A DNA stretch of 64,000 bases from Lawsonibacter celer. GTDB taxonomy: Bacteria; Bacillota; Clostridia; Oscillospirales; Oscillospiraceae. Location of the stretch: positions 1 through 64,000 of the forward strand of contig NZ_JACOEA010000003.1 of the NCBI RefSeq assembly GCF_014281125.1, in the 5' to 3' direction. Shown piece by piece: positions 1-9,052 of the stretch. The position numbers and the translations under genes were made by a program. The first letter of the stretch is position 1; every line of letters starts with the position of its first letter. The notes under the pieces were generated by a model. The model was not told where the DNA came from, ran no database searches, and saw only the letters and a program-made list of their open reading frames with translations.

Positions 1-375
1 GGCCTTCTCAGAGGCCAGCCGGATGTCGCAGGACATGGCCAGCTCGCAGCCGCCGCCCAGGGCAAAGCCGTTCACCGCCGCAATCACGGGCTTGCTCATA
101 TTCTCCAGCTTGAGGAACACCTCGCCGCCGTGCACTCCGAACTTCTTGCCCTCGATGGAGGAAAAGCCCTTCATCTCACCGATGTCGGCGCCAGCCACAA
201 AGGAGCGCCCCGCGCCCGTCAGAATGACCACATAGATCTCCTGGTCCGCTTCCACTGCGTCCACGGCCGCTCCCAAGTCCGCCAGTACCTGGCTGTTCAG
301 CGCGTTCAGGGCCTCCGGACGGTTCACCGTCAGAATCCCCACGTGCCCCTGCTTTTCCAGTTCCACAAATGCCAT
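1..375 (-). CDS. crt: Enoyl-CoA hydratase (crotonase), C-terminus outside window
   Basis: Hydrates a 2-enoyl-CoA such as crotonyl-CoA to the 3-hydroxyacyl-CoA, a step in butyrate synthesis or beta-oxidation. The visible 125 residues cover the N-terminal half of a crotonase: [11 protein letters not shown] near the start, the oxyanion-hole segment AGADIGEM, then [17 protein letters not shown]. The gene runs off the left edge. The ATG at 375 has AAGGAGG about 10 bases upstream. A Rex-type inverted repeat lies about 60 bases upstream, which fits redox control of a crt-type butyryl-CoA operon continuing off-window. Crotonase paralogs are common, so the exact substrate is inferred. Confidence 0.9.
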   Translation of the reverse strand, partial: MAFVELEKQGHVGILTVNRPEALNALNSQVLADLGAAVDAVEADQEIYVVILTGAGRSFVAGADIGEMKGFSSIEGKKFGVHGGEVFLKLENMSKPVIAAVNGFALGGGCELAMSCDIRLASEKA

Positions 376-434
376 GCCTGTTTGCCTCCTTATATTTTGG
401 CTTTATTTTGATCGCTCAAAGCAGCGCGGTCACT

Positions 435-452
435 TTGTTATTTTTTTAACAT
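435..452. promoter_or_regulatory. Candidate Rex operator upstream of crt
   Basis: TTGTTAT-N4-TTAACAT matches 12 of the 14 fixed positions of the clostridial Rex box as I recall it (TTGTTAA-N4-TTAACAA). It sits about 60 bases before the crotonase start. Rex represses crt-bcd-type butyrate operons in clostridia according to NADH/NAD+ ratio. The central T-run makes a chance match possible. Confidence 0.5.
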
Positions 453-469
453 TTTTCCTCCTGAAAAAG

Positions 470-503
470 CGCAACTGCCCGCGAAAATGCCTTTGCAGTT
501 GCG
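470..503. repeat. Inverted repeat in crt upstream region
   Basis: Arms CGCAACTGC (470-478) and GCAGTTGCG (495-503) can form a 9-bp stem with a 16-base loop. It lies upstream of the Rex-type box in a gene-free stretch of about 500 bases (376-872). It could be an operator or a leader hairpin. Apart from this, the Rex-type box and the terminator near 790, I see nothing else in the stretch. Confidence 0.3.
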
Positions 504-768
504 TTTCCAGCTAAGTTTTCCCTGTCAAATACGCTATTTCCAAAGACAAGTATACCTCGTTTTCTCCCCCCGTGCAACCCTTTTTTCTTGGCGGCCTTCG
601 TATATATTTCCAGCGGCTCAGGCGTGCTTTCTTGTCTGTTTTACACAAACCCTCTCCCTGTTTTTCCCTGCCCGTACGCAACATATCAACAACGGTCTCC
701 AACCGGCGTATTTTCACCAAAATTTCATGGGACCCGGTCCCTCTGCGGCGGCAGGGGGCCTGCGTGCA

Positions 769-811
769 AAAGGGATTCCCGGCCAAATTGCATTTGGCCG
801 GGAATCCCTTT
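769..811 (-). terminator. Strong rho-independent terminator after the DUF554 gene
   Basis: A 20-bp perfect stem (769-788 with 792-811) with a 3-base loop. On the minus strand it is followed by TTTT. It lies about 60 bases past the stop of the DUF554 gene. Confidence 0.85.
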
Positions 812-872
812 CTTCTTTGGCCTGCGGTGCAGCACGCCGCCCCGCTGCGCGGGGCCCCGTGGGCAATATGCC

Positions 873-1592
873 CTAGCCCATTAGTCCGCTCAGCCACTGG
901 GACAGCGGCAGGTACAGCAGCGGCAGGAAAATCGCGGGCAGCATATTGCCCACACGGATTTTTTCTTTGGTCATGCCCAGCATATTGATGCCGATACCCA
1001 CGATGATGGTACCGCCCACGGCGCTCATCTCCGCCACTACCGCAGGGGCGATCCCCTGCCCCACTACAGAGAAGAGAAGGGTCATCCCCCCCTCGTAGAT
1101 CAGGATTGGAATCACAGAAAACGCTACCCCCACACCCATGGCCGCGGCAAAGGTGATGGAGGTCACCCCGTCGATCACCGCCTTGGAGATCAGGATATCA
1201 TACTTCTGGCTCATACCCGCCTCCAGGGAACCGTTGATGGCCATGGCCCCCACGCAGAACAGGACCGAAGCGGTCACAAACCCCTCCACAAAGCGGTTGT
1301 TTCCCTCGCCTTTGATCATCTTCCGGCGGAGTACTTCCCCGATCCCGTCCATGCGGCGCTCAATGTTCAGCGCCTCTCCCGCCAAGGTCCCTACCACCAT
1401 GCACACAATCACGCAGAGGGTGTCGTTGGTCTTGATCATGCTGGAAATTCCGATGCCCAGCACACATAGTCCAAGGGCGTAATTCAGGCCCGAGGCAAAG
1501 CGCGTGCTGATGCGGTTTTTGAAAATCAGCCCCAATATGCTGCCCGCCAAGACCAGAACCACATTTATGATCGTACCAAGCACAGCGACCAC
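873..1592 (-). CDS. DUF554 family membrane protein (YdfK/YqgA-like)
   Basis: Integral membrane protein of 239 residues, the usual DUF554 length, with about seven hydrophobic segments. It begins MVAVLGTIINVVLVLAGSIL and contains the Gly-rich turns typical of the family, for example GTIINV near the start and GGTIIVGIGINMLG near residue 195. It is sometimes annotated as a putative transporter, but the function is unknown. It is a single-gene unit: the flippase gene upstream is divergent and a strong hairpin terminator follows. Confidence 0.85.
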   Translation of the reverse strand: MVAVLGTIINVVLVLAGSILGLIFKNRISTRFASGLNYALGLCVLGIGISSMIKTNDTLCVIVCMVVGTLAGEALNIERRMDGIGEVLRRKMIKGEGNNRFVEGFVTASVLFCVGAMAINGSLEAGMSQKYDILISKAVIDGVTSITFAAAMGVGVAFSVIPILIYEGGMTLLFSVVGQGIAPAVVAEMSAVGGTIIVGIGINMLGMTKEKIRVGNMLPAIFLPLLYLPLSQWLSGLMG

Positions 1593-1740
1593 AACCTCCC
1601 TGCCAAACCGTTTTCACCACTGCAAAAACGCGCTAATGGAAACATGATACTTCTTTCGACCTGTTTTGTCAAAGGCTTCTTATGTATGCCGGCCCCTCTC
1701 CCCGAATAGATTGGAAATAGACGCGAAGGGGGGCGCTGTT

Positions 1741-3282
1741 TTGAAATTTGACCGCACATCCATGCTCTACGGTACAATTGTCCTCACCGGCACCAGTATC
1801 GTGTCCCAGCTGCTGGGTTTCGTATACCGCATCCTGCTCTCCCGCCTGATCGGTGCGGAGGTGATGGGGCTTTACCAGCTGATTATGCCGGTCTACTCCG
1901 TCATTATGTCCATCACCGCGGTGGGTCTGACCGTGGCTGTGTCCACGCTCTCCTCCAGCTATCACGCACAGGGCAATCACACCGCCATTGTGCAGGTGCT
2001 CCGCCGCTGCCTGGCGCTCTTTTTCCTTCTCTTTGCCTTGGCGGCGGGAGCGACCCTGTTTTTTTATGACCCCATCTCGGTCTCCCTTCTGGGGGACGCC
2101 CGTACCCAACTAGGGCTGCTGCTCCTGCTGCCGTGCATTCTGCTCACCGGGGTGGAAAATCTGCACAAGCATTTTTTCTATGGCACGGGCCGCATCCGCC
2201 CGCCCGCCGCGGTGGAGCTGTGCGAGCAGTTTATCCGCACCGGGCTGGTTCTGGGTCTGCTGGTCTGCTTTCTCCCCCAGAACCCAGAGCGCACCGTGGG
2301 GCTGATCGTGCTGGGTATGACCGGGTGCGAAATTTTTTCCGCCGTCACCCTCGCCCTTCTCTTTCGCCGGCAGGTCCGTCGGGACGGACTCCGGTCCGGC
2401 GCGCCGATGGAGCCCAGACAGCTGGACCGGCGGATTTTTTCCATCGCGCTTCCCATCGGCTGTACCTCTCTGCTGGGCAATCTGATGGGCTCCGCCACCG
2501 CAGTACTGATTCCCCGTCGCCTGGTATCCGCCGGAGCGGCTGTCTCCGAAGCCATGAGCGCGTTCGGAATCCTGTGCGGCATGACCGTACCGATGCTGTT
2601 CATGCCCACCGCCTTTATTGGCGCGCTGGGCCTGGTTCTGGTCCCCAAGCTGGCCCAGAGCGTGGCACTGGGCCGAAAAGGAGAAATCCAGCGGCGAGTG
2701 GACCGGGTCATGTTGGCCACCTCGGTCATTCTACTGCCCGCCATGGCCTTTTGGGTGGTGCTCGGCCCCTCGATCGGAGAGGCCCTCTTCCGTGAGCCTA
2801 CCGTAGGCGACTTTATGCTTCCCCTGTCCATTGGTGTGGTCCTCTCCTGTTATCAGTCCGTGCTCTCCTGCACTCTCAACGGGGTGGGCAAACCCAGCGC
2901 CGCCGCCCGCAGCGCCATTGTCAGCGACGCAGTGCAGTTGGGGTGCACCTGGTTTCTGATGGGCCTGCCCGGTGTGGGGCTCAAGGGCTATGTGGTCGGC
3001 TTTGTGGCCAGCGCCGGAGTGGGCGCTCTTCTGAACTGGCGCGCCGTGCGCCGGGCCACCGGGCTGGTCCCCCGTGTGTTCCAGTGGTGCACTGCCCCCG
3101 CCCTTTCCGCCCTGTTGATGGGCCTGGTCATCAACCTGCTCTTCCAGGTCCTGCAGGATGCGGGTCTGGGTGCTCTGCCGGCCATTCTGGCCTGTCTGAC
3201 CTTTGGCATAGTGCTCTACCTGGCCGCCCTCTCCGCCCAGGGGATCTGGCCCGGGCGCCTGTTCCGTCTGCGGAAGCGCTGA
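1741..3282 (+). CDS. SpoVB/MurJ-like lipid flippase (polysaccharide biosynthesis family)
   Basis: Polytopic membrane protein of about 513 residues with roughly 14 hydrophobic segments, in the MOP superfamily that includes SpoVB and MurJ. It begins with the family signature TSIVSQLLGFVYRILLSRLIGAE. It probably flips lipid-linked cell-wall or spore-cortex precursors. I chose TTG at 1741 because AAGGGGGG sits just upstream; an ATG at 1666 in the same frame has no comparable ribosome site and would add a non-membrane extension. Clostridia carry several SpoVB paralogs, so the spore role is an inference. Confidence 0.8.
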   Translation: MKFDRTSMLYGTIVLTGTSIVSQLLGFVYRILLSRLIGAEVMGLYQLIMPVYSVIMSITAVGLTVAVSTLSSSYHAQGNHTAIVQVLRRCLALFFLLFALAAGATLFFYDPISVSLLGDARTQLGLLLLLPCILLTGVENLHKHFFYGTGRIRPPAAVELCEQFIRTGLVLGLLVCFLPQNPERTVGLIVLGMTGCEIFSAVTLALLFRRQVRRDGLRSGAPMEPRQLDRRIFSIALPIGCTSLLGNLMGSATAVLIPRRLVSAGAAVSEAMSAFGILCGMTVPMLFMPTAFIGALGLVLVPKLAQSVALGRKGEIQRRVDRVMLATSVILLPAMAFWVVLGPSIGEALFREPTVGDFMLPLSIGVVLSCYQSVLSCTLNGVGKPSAAARSAIVSDAVQLGCTWFLMGLPGVGLKGYVVGFVASAGVGALLNWRAVRRATGLVPRVFQWCTAPALSALLMGLVINLLFQVLQDAGLGALPAILACLTFGIVLYLAALSAQGIWPGRLFRLRKR

Positions 3283-3355
3283 GCCGGCGCCATCCTCCTT
3301 TCCGCCAAAACCGGCTTCCATCCATTTTAACATCGGTCTCATTCTTTTTCACTTT

Positions 3356-3371
3356 CGTTGTTAAAACAACG
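3356..3371. promoter_or_regulatory. CRP/FNR-type palindrome upstream of hcp
   Basis: CGTTGTT-AA-AACAACG, with 7-bp arms. A -10-like TATTAT lies at 3390-3395, so the palindrome centre is about 38-40 bases before the expected transcription start. That is the position of a class II activator site. The activator could be HcpR or another CRP/FNR protein responding to nitrosative stress; which one is inferred. Confidence 0.45.
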
Positions 3372-3487
3372 GAAGTGTTGCTTTTATTGTATTATAGTGA
3401 GGCCATAGCCCATCCAAAACCGAATGACTGGGACATCGCGCTCCCACGCAGAGCGCTTCCCGGAGAGCCTATAAGGAGGAAACAAAA

Positions 3488-5140
3488 ATGGAACCGAAGA
3501 TGTTTTGCTACCAGTGCCAGGAGACCGCTGGGTGCACCGGCTGCACCCAGGCGGGCGTGTGCGGAAAAAAGCCGGATGTGGCGGCAATGCAGGATCTACT
3601 GGTCTATGTGACCCGAGCCCTCTCCGCCGTGACCACCCGGCTGCGGGCGGAAGGTCGGGAGATATCCCCAGAGGTAAACCACCTAATTACGCTGAATCTG
3701 TTTACCACCATTACCAACGCCAACTTTGACAAGGAGGCCATCACCGCCCGCGTCCGTGACACCCTGGCGATCAAGGCGGAGTTGCTTGCCCAGGTGGCCC
3801 AGCCCGAATCGCTGCCCGAGGCGGCCCGCTGGGCCGGAGGCGAGGCGGAATTTGAATCCAAGGCCGCTCAGGTGGGCGTCCTCTCCACCAAGGACGAGGA
3901 TATCCGTTCCCTGCGGGAACTCATCACCTACGGTCTGAAAGGTCTGTCCGCCTACTCCAAGCACGCCAACGCCCTGCTCCAGGAGGACACCGAGGTGGAC
4001 GCTTTTTTGCAGCGCGCCCTGGCTGCCACTCTGGACGACCGCCTGACGGCGGACGATCTGGTGGCCCTGACTCTGGAGACCGGAAAATACGGCGTCAGCG
4101 GCATGGCGCTGCTGGACAAGGCCAACACCGGGGCCTACGGGAATCCCTCTGTTACCCGCGTTCCGATCGGCGTGGGCAAAAACCCCGGCATTCTGGTCTC
4201 CGGCCACGATCTGAGGGATCTGGAGATGCTGCTGAAGCAGACCCAGGGCACCGGAGTAGACATATACACTCACTCGGAGATGCTGCCGGCCCACTACTAT
4301 CCCGCCTTTCAGAAGTACCCCAACTTCGTGGGCAACTACGGCAACGCCTGGTGGAAGCAGAAGGAGGAGTTTGAGACCTTCAACGGTCCCATTCTCATGA
4401 CCACCAACTGCATCGTGCCCCCGAAGGACAGCTACAGGGACCGGCTGTACACCACCGGCGCCGCTGGCTACCCCGGCTGCAGACACATCCCCGGCGGAAT
4501 CGGTGAGGAGAAGGACTTTTCCGCTCTGATCCGGCATGCCAAGGCCTGTCAGCCGCCTCAGGAAATCGAGCGCGGCGAGATTGTGGGCGGCTTTGCCCAC
4601 GCCCAGGTGCTGGCGCTGGCCGACCAGATTGTGGAGGCCGTAACCTCCGGCGCCATCCGGAAGTTCGTGGTCATGGCCGGCTGCGACGGCCGGGCCAAAA
4701 GCCGGAACTACTATACGGAATTTGCCAAGGCGCTCCCCCGGGACGCCGTCATTCTCACCGCCGGCTGCGCCAAGTATAAGTACAACAAGCTGGATCTGGG
4801 AGACATCAACGGCATCCCCAGGGTGCTGGACGCGGGTCAATGCAACGACTCCTACTCGCTTGCCGTCATCGCCCTGAAGCTCAAGGAGGTCTTTGGTCTG
4901 GAGGACATCAACGACCTGCCCATTGTCTACAATATCGCCTGGTACGAGCAGAAGGCGGTCATCGTGCTGCTGGCCCTGCTGTACCTGGGCGTAAAGAACA
5001 TTCATCTGGGTCCCACCCTGCCCGCCTTCCTCAGCCCCAATGTATCCAAGGTTCTGGTAGACCGCTTTGGCATCGCCGGTATCGGTACTGTGGAGGACGA
5101 TCTGGAGCTCTTCTTCGGCCCGGAGCGCTCCGCCGGCTGA
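3488..5140 (+). CDS. hcp: Hybrid-cluster protein (hydroxylamine reductase)
   Basis: Cytoplasmic Fe-S protein of 550 residues, full length for the class with the compact N-terminal Cys motif. The cluster-binding motif [13 protein letters not shown] starts at residue 7. Later conserved segments include [39 protein letters not shown] and [14 protein letters not shown]. Hcp acts on hydroxylamine and nitric oxide and protects anaerobes from nitrosative stress. No hcr reductase gene is adjacent, as is usual in clostridia. The start has AAGGAGG 7-10 bases upstream. A palindrome in the promoter suggests regulation by a CRP/FNR-type protein. Confidence 0.95.
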   Translation: MEPKMFCYQCQETAGCTGCTQAGVCGKKPDVAAMQDLLVYVTRALSAVTTRLRAEGREISPEVNHLITLNLFTTITNANFDKEAITARVRDTLAIKAELLAQVAQPESLPEAARWAGGEAEFESKAAQVGVLSTKDEDIRSLRELITYGLKGLSAYSKHANALLQEDTEVDAFLQRALAATLDDRLTADDLVALTLETGKYGVSGMALLDKANTGAYGNPSVTRVPIGVGKNPGILVSGHDLRDLEMLLKQTQGTGVDIYTHSEMLPAHYYPAFQKYPNFVGNYGNAWWKQKEEFETFNGPILMTTNCIVPPKDSYRDRLYTTGAAGYPGCRHIPGGIGEEKDFSALIRHAKACQPPQEIERGEIVGGFAHAQVLALADQIVEAVTSGAIRKFVVMAGCDGRAKSRNYYTEFAKALPRDAVILTAGCAKYKYNKLDLGDINGIPRVLDAGQCNDSYSLAVIALKLKEVFGLEDINDLPIVYNIAWYEQKAVIVLLALLYLGVKNIHLGPTLPAFLSPNVSKVLVDRFGIAGIGTVEDDLELFFGPERSAG

Positions 5141-5164
5141 GCACCGCCGCCCAGGTACACATAA

Positions 5165-5208
5165 AAAATCCCCGCTCTCCCAATCGGGAGAGCGGGGATT
5201 TTCTTTTT
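5165..5208. terminator. Bidirectional terminator between hcp and secG
   Basis: A 17-bp stem (5165-5181 with 5186-5202) with a 4-base loop and U-rich tails on both strands. It separates the convergent hcp and secG genes. Confidence 0.9.
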
Positions 5209-5212
5209 TATC

Positions 5213-5449
5213 TTACAACAGGCAGATGATAAACGTGATTACCATAAAGCCGATGGCCACCCACTTGGTCATCTTGGCCAGCCTGGCGTCCCAGCTCTTG
5301 GCCTTGTTCTTGGCCAGGAAGGTGTCGGCTCCGCCGGCGATGGCGCCCGACAGGCCGGCGCTCTTGCCGGACTGAAGCAGCACCACGGCGATGAGAAATA
5401 CAGCGGCGATCACATCAATAATACTCAAAACCAGCTTGGCAATTTCCAC
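5213..5449 (-). CDS. secG: Preprotein translocase subunit SecG
   Basis: Small membrane subunit of the SecYEG channel, 78 residues, the usual length. It has two transmembrane segments (about 5-25 and 58-77) flanking the conserved loop LLQSGKSAGLSGAIAGGADT. The start has GGAACGATG-type spacing upstream and the gene ends at a strong bidirectional terminator. It stands alone, without the often-linked rnr or smpB genes. Confidence 0.93.
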   Translation of the reverse strand: MEIAKLVLSIIDVIAAVFLIAVVLLQSGKSAGLSGAIAGGADTFLAKNKAKSWDARLAKMTKWVAIGFMVITFIICLL

Positions 5450-5597
5450 GCTACATCGTTCCTTTCGATCCCTTGGTTCGGGGCATAATCTCTATCAAAT
5501 GGGCGCAAGACACCCTGCGCACTTCAAACGTGGAGTTTACTATAGCATACTTGCCGGCCGATTTCAAGGCTTTTTTCAAGATTTCTCCCCCAAGGCC

Positions 5598-7595
5598 TTA
5601 CCTTCCCCGCACAATCCGGCGGCTGCCCGCACAGGTGGCCAGGAAATACGCCCCATAGACCACCAGGATAAAGGCCGCCGTGGCAACGCTGGAGGACACT
5701 GAGTCCACATGTCCCACCTCGGCAATAGCCGCGTTGGCCGCAGTCATTCCCACAATGGAGTGCACCACCGCCAGGGCCAGGGGCAGGAAGAAGTAGAGGA
5801 AAATCTGCACATAGATGGACCGGTCCCGCATGGACTCCTCCACCCCCAGCCGGGCCAGAATGCGGTAGCGCCCCGCGTTGTCCGCCGCCTGGGAAAGCTG
5901 CTGGAGCGCCAGCACCGCCGCGCTGGTCAAAAGGAAAATAATCCCCAGATAGATGCCGATAAAGAGGACGAGGATCTTGCTGCCCATGGTGTCCATATAC
6001 ACCCCAAGCCGGGTATCCCAGCCGTAACCGTAGCCGCCGTCCCCGCTCTCGTAGTCCCGGGGGACCAGGCTGTGCATGGCCTCCTCCAGGCGCGCGTCGG
6101 CGGCCTGCACGTCCGCCCCGGCGGGGTAATTGCCCACCAGCACCACGCTGTCGGCAGGCCTGCCCTCCAGGAACTGGTCGGGAAGGATCAGCATGCTCTC
6201 ATACCGGCTGGTTCCGGTTCGGATAATGGCGCTGGTCTCCGCGCCGGGCTGGGGCGTCAGAGTGGTCCCCGCCACGCTCAGGGTGGGCTGGTCCTCCCAC
6301 AGGGCCTTGACCAGGCTGTAATCCGCCTCATAGGTGCCCCACAGCAGGCCGTACTCATCTTCCCCCAGCTCCAGAGGCGGCAGCCCCTGGAGGGCCAGCA
6401 GGGCGTTGCAGTCGGACAGGGAGAGTGCGCTCAGACTGCTCAGCGGGACCTCCCGGCCGCCCAGCTCATAGCGGACCGGTTCAAACTCCACTTGGGCGGT
6501 CTCGTAGACCATGCGTTCCTCCAGCTCCTCTTCCGGATCAAAGCCGCCCGCGGCCAGCCACTGCTCCAGCTCCGCCGGGGCCCCGCCCTCGCTGGGCCAG
6601 AAATAGACGCTCACATCATAGGGAGACTTCCCGCTGCTTAGGCCCTCCACCGTGTTGTTCAGCCCCAGGGAGGTGGCGGTGATTCCAATGGCCAGCAGCA
6701 GCATCAGGCAGATCACCGTCATGGAGACATAGGTGGTGTTGATTTTGGAGTTGAACTGCCGGAGGATAAACATGTTCAGGCCCCGGTAATAAAGCTTTTT
6801 GTTCCGCTGGCACACCCGTAGCAGGAAGCCGGACAGGGAGCGGAAAAACAGCAGCGTCCCCAGCGATCCCAGCCCCAGCATCAGCCAAAACAGGCCGTCC
6901 ACCCGGAAGAGGCCCCGCTGGAGCAGCATGGCATAAGCGATGATCAGCAGCGCCACGCCCACCAGGAACATCACCACGGATGCCCCCACGCTCTTCAGCT
7001 TCAGGTCCTGATTGGACCGCTCGGCCTGCATCAGGTCCAGCAGCCTGCAGCGGGATACGGACAGGGAGTTGAACATCATCACCAGTACAAAGATGACTCC
7101 AAAGTACAGGCAGGTTTTCCCCACCGCTTTGGGTGAAAACACAAAATGCCACTCGGTCATGTGGATGGAGAACAGCCCCGCAGTGAACACCGAGATAAAC
7201 TGGGAGAGGAACACTCCCAGCAGCAGCCCTGCCGCCAGAGCCAGAAGGCCGATGCACAGGGTCTCCAGAAACAGGAGGATGGACACCTTCCCCCGCTCCA
7301 TCCCCAGCAGCAGGTAGGTCCCCAGCTCCCGCTTGCGCCGGCGGATCATAAAGGTGTTGGCGTAGAGAATCAAAAAGGCCAGCACCACGGACACAAAGAC
7401 CGAGATGACGTCAATCAGCATCAGAATGGTCTGCACATAGGGGGACGTCCCGCCGCCCAGGTACCCCATAACCGTCTGGGACTCCATGGAGTTGAACACG
7501 TAAAAGACGCACACGCCGAAGAGCAGGGTAATGAAGTAGACCGAGTAATCCCTTACGCTGCGCACGACGTTTTTGACGGCCAGCTTAGAGAACAT
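5598..7595 (-). CDS. BceB-type ABC transporter permease
   Basis: FtsX-domain permease of 665 residues with the layout of BceB: about ten membrane helices and a large extracellular domain between the seventh and eighth (roughly residues 370-560). Such transporters give resistance to cell-wall peptides such as bacitracin and act as the sensor for a partner kinase. I start at the ATG at 7595; its first residues, MFSKLAVKNVVRSVRDYSVYF, are the family N-terminus. The start overlaps the end of the ATPase gene by 11 bases, showing translational coupling. A BceRS-type pair lies 18 kb away in the same orientation. Confidence 0.88.
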   Translation of the reverse strand: MFSKLAVKNVVRSVRDYSVYFITLLFGVCVFYVFNSMESQTVMGYLGGGTSPYVQTILMLIDVISVFVSVVLAFLILYANTFMIRRRKRELGTYLLLGMERGKVSILLFLETLCIGLLALAAGLLLGVFLSQFISVFTAGLFSIHMTEWHFVFSPKAVGKTCLYFGVIFVLVMMFNSLSVSRCRLLDLMQAERSNQDLKLKSVGASVVMFLVGVALLIIAYAMLLQRGLFRVDGLFWLMLGLGSLGTLLFFRSLSGFLLRVCQRNKKLYYRGLNMFILRQFNSKINTTYVSMTVICLMLLLAIGITATSLGLNNTVEGLSSGKSPYDVSVYFWPSEGGAPAELEQWLAAGGFDPEEELEERMVYETAQVEFEPVRYELGGREVPLSSLSALSLSDCNALLALQGLPPLELGEDEYGLLWGTYEADYSLVKALWEDQPTLSVAGTTLTPQPGAETSAIIRTGTSRYESMLILPDQFLEGRPADSVVLVGNYPAGADVQAADARLEEAMHSLVPRDYESGDGGYGYGWDTRLGVYMDTMGSKILVLFIGIYLGIIFLLTSAAVLALQQLSQAADNAGRYRILARLGVEESMRDRSIYVQIFLYFFLPLALAVVHSIVGMTAANAAIAEVGHVDSVSSSVATAAFILVVYGAYFLATCAGSRRIVRGR

Positions 7596-8352
7596 CGTCG
7601 CACGCTCCTCCCAGCAGGGTGACCACCTCAATAATCTTGCCGAAAAAAGCCTTCCGGCTGTCATTGCCCCGCACCAGCTCGGTAAAGGACTTGCCGTCCC
7701 GCAGGAACAGGATACGCCGGCAGTAGCTGGCGGTAAAGGCATCGTGGGTCACCATGAGGATGGTGGTCCCCCGGGCCTCATTCAGGGCCTCAAAGCGCTC
7801 CAGCAGCAGCCGGGCGGATTTGGAGTCCAGGGCGCCGGTGGGCTCGTCCGCCAGCACCAGCGCCGGGTCTGTGATGATGGCCCGGGCCGCCGCGGTTCTC
7901 TGGCGCTGCCCTCCGGAGAGCTGATAGGGATATTTGTTCAGGCAGTCGGCAATCCCCAGCAGTCCGGCGGTTTTCTGCACCCGGCCCTCAATCTCGCCCG
8001 CCGGGGTCTTGAGAATCGTCAGAGCCAGGGCGATGTTCTCAAAGGCGGTGAGGGTGTCCAGCAGGTTGCAGTCCTGGAACACAAAGCCCAGCCGTTCCCT
8101 CCGAAAGCGGGAGAGCTCCCTGCTCTTCAGGGTGGTAATGTCCCTGCCCTCCACGAAAATCCGCCCTGAGGTGGGGGCGTCGATGGTGGAGATGCAGTTG
8201 AGCAGGGTGGTCTTGCCGCTGCCCGACGCCCCCATGATGCCCACAAACTCCCCCGGCTCCACCCGCAGGTTCACGTCGTCGATGGCCCGGGTCACGCTGC
8301 CCCGGCTGCCGTAATATTTTTGCAGATGCTCTACTGTTAAAATCGCGTCCAT
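7585..8352 (-). CDS. BceA-type ABC transporter ATPase
   Basis: Nucleotide-binding subunit of 255 residues for the overlapping permease. Walker A GASGSGKT is at 41-48, the signature LSGGQ at 145-149, and Walker B LVLADE at 165-170, followed by PTGALD. This is the MacB/BceA subfamily that pairs with FtsX-type permeases. The ATG at 8352 has AGGAGG upstream. A perfect BceR-type inverted repeat lies about 75 bases before the start. Confidence 0.93.
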   Translation of the reverse strand: MDAILTVEHLQKYYGSRGSVTRAIDDVNLRVEPGEFVGIMGASGSGKTTLLNCISTIDAPTSGRIFVEGRDITTLKSRELSRFRRERLGFVFQDCNLLDTLTAFENIALALTILKTPAGEIEGRVQKTAGLLGIADCLNKYPYQLSGGQRQRTAAARAIITDPALVLADEPTGALDSKSARLLLERFEALNEARGTTILMVTHDAFTASYCRRILFLRDGKSFTELVRGNDSRKAFFGKIIEVVTLLGGACDDVL

Positions 8353-8377
8353 TTGCCGTTCCTCCTTTTCCCACCCT

Positions 8378-8383
8378 ATTTTA
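8378..8383 (-). promoter_or_regulatory. Candidate -10 element of bceAB
   Basis: TAAAAT on the minus strand, 25 bases before the ATPase start. No good -35 is visible, which would suit an activator-dependent promoter. The BceR-type box centre would lie about 60 bases upstream of transcription start. Confidence 0.4.
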
Positions 8384-8427
8384 TCAGGCGTTTCTGTCCG
8401 CTGCCATAAGAAGGCCTTACGCTTTTC

Positions 8428-8441
8428 TTACACTTTTGTAA
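8428..8441. promoter_or_regulatory. BceR-type operator upstream of bceA
   Basis: TTACA-CTTT-TGTAA fits the published BceR motif TNACA-N4-TGTAA exactly. It lies between the divergent bceA and ridA genes, nearer the transporter. It supports control of this transporter by a BceR-type regulator, probably the one at 27296-27964. Confidence 0.7.
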
Positions 8442-8452
8442 GAATCGGGTTC

Positions 8453-8464
8453 AAAAAATTTTTT
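8453..8464. promoter_or_regulatory. A6T6 palindrome upstream of ridA (purine-island operator candidate)
   Basis: C-AAAAAATTTTTT-AG, centred at 8458.5, about 14 bases before the ridA -35 box. The same A-tract/T-tract palindrome recurs near 9098/9114, 11254 and 19373/19392, always at promoters of purine-degradation genes. Confidence 0.5.
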
Positions 8465-8472
8465 AGTTTTCC

Positions 8473-8500
8473 TTGCATTTTGTTTGGCATTCGCTATAAT
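8473..8500 (+). promoter_or_regulatory. Sigma-A promoter of ridA
   Basis: -35 TTGCAT (8473-8478), 16-base spacer, perfect -10 TATAAT (8495-8500). The -35 hexamer is the same as at ssnA. Confidence 0.75.
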
Positions 8501-8546
8501 GGATGCCAGAACAACCGCCATTTTCAATTCATCAGGAGGAATTGCC

Positions 8547-8921
8547 ATGAATCAGACCATTTCCGCCCCCAACGCCCCCGCCGCTGTTGGGCCCTACTGC
8601 CACGCCAAGCTGGCGGGCAATACCCTGTATACCTCTGGCCAGCTGGGCCTGATCCCCGCCACCGGCGAACTGCCCCAGGGGGTAGAGGCTCAGGCCCGCC
8701 AGGCCCTGACCAATCTGGGCGCCGTGCTCCAGGCCGGCGGCATGGGCTTTGCCGACGTGGTAAAGACCACCGTATTCCTGGCCGACATGGGCGACTTTGC
8801 CGCCATCAACGCTATCTACGCCGAATTCTTTACCGGCGAGGCGCCCGCCCGCTCCTGTGTGCAGGCCGGCGCGCTGCCCAAGGGCGCGCTCTTTGAGATT
8901 GAGGCGGTCGCCGTCAAATAA
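8547..8921 (+). CDS. ridA: RidA family enamine/imine deaminase
   Basis: Cytoplasmic trimeric enzyme of 124 residues that hydrolyses reactive enamines such as 2-aminoacrylate to keto acids and ammonia. Family signatures are present: GPYCHAKLAGNTLYTSGQLG near the N-terminus, PARSCVQAGALPKGALFEIEAVA at the end, with the substrate-binding Arg in PARS. AGGAGGA lies 6 bases before the ATG at 8547. It opens the purine island, and its promoter carries the same palindrome as the other island genes. YgeX-type lyases release 2-aminoacrylate, so a RidA beside them makes biochemical sense. Confidence 0.93.
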   Translation: MNQTISAPNAPAAVGPYCHAKLAGNTLYTSGQLGLIPATGELPQGVEAQARQALTNLGAVLQAGGMGFADVVKTTVFLADMGDFAAINAIYAEFFTGEAPARSCVQAGALPKGALFEIEAVAVK

Positions 8922-8946
8922 TCGCCCCAACCGGACACAGATTTTT

Positions 8947-8987
8947 GTAAAAAGCCGCCGGATTTGAAAAATCCGGCGGCTTTTTAC
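8947..8987 (+). terminator. Terminator of ridA
   Basis: A 19-bp perfect stem (8947-8965 with 8969-8987) with a 3-base loop. The right arm includes a T5 run, and no other gene lies between it and ridA. Confidence 0.85.
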
Positions 8988-9052
8988 ATGGTTTATTGTT
9001 ATTTTGCACAAAAATCAACTCTATTATTTTACATTCCGGCGGCATGTTTCTC

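Noticed and set aside
3356..3371. Rex operator at hcp
   Set aside because: The arms are TTGTT/AACAA-like, but the spacing does not fit the Rex box; a CRP/FNR-type site fits better.
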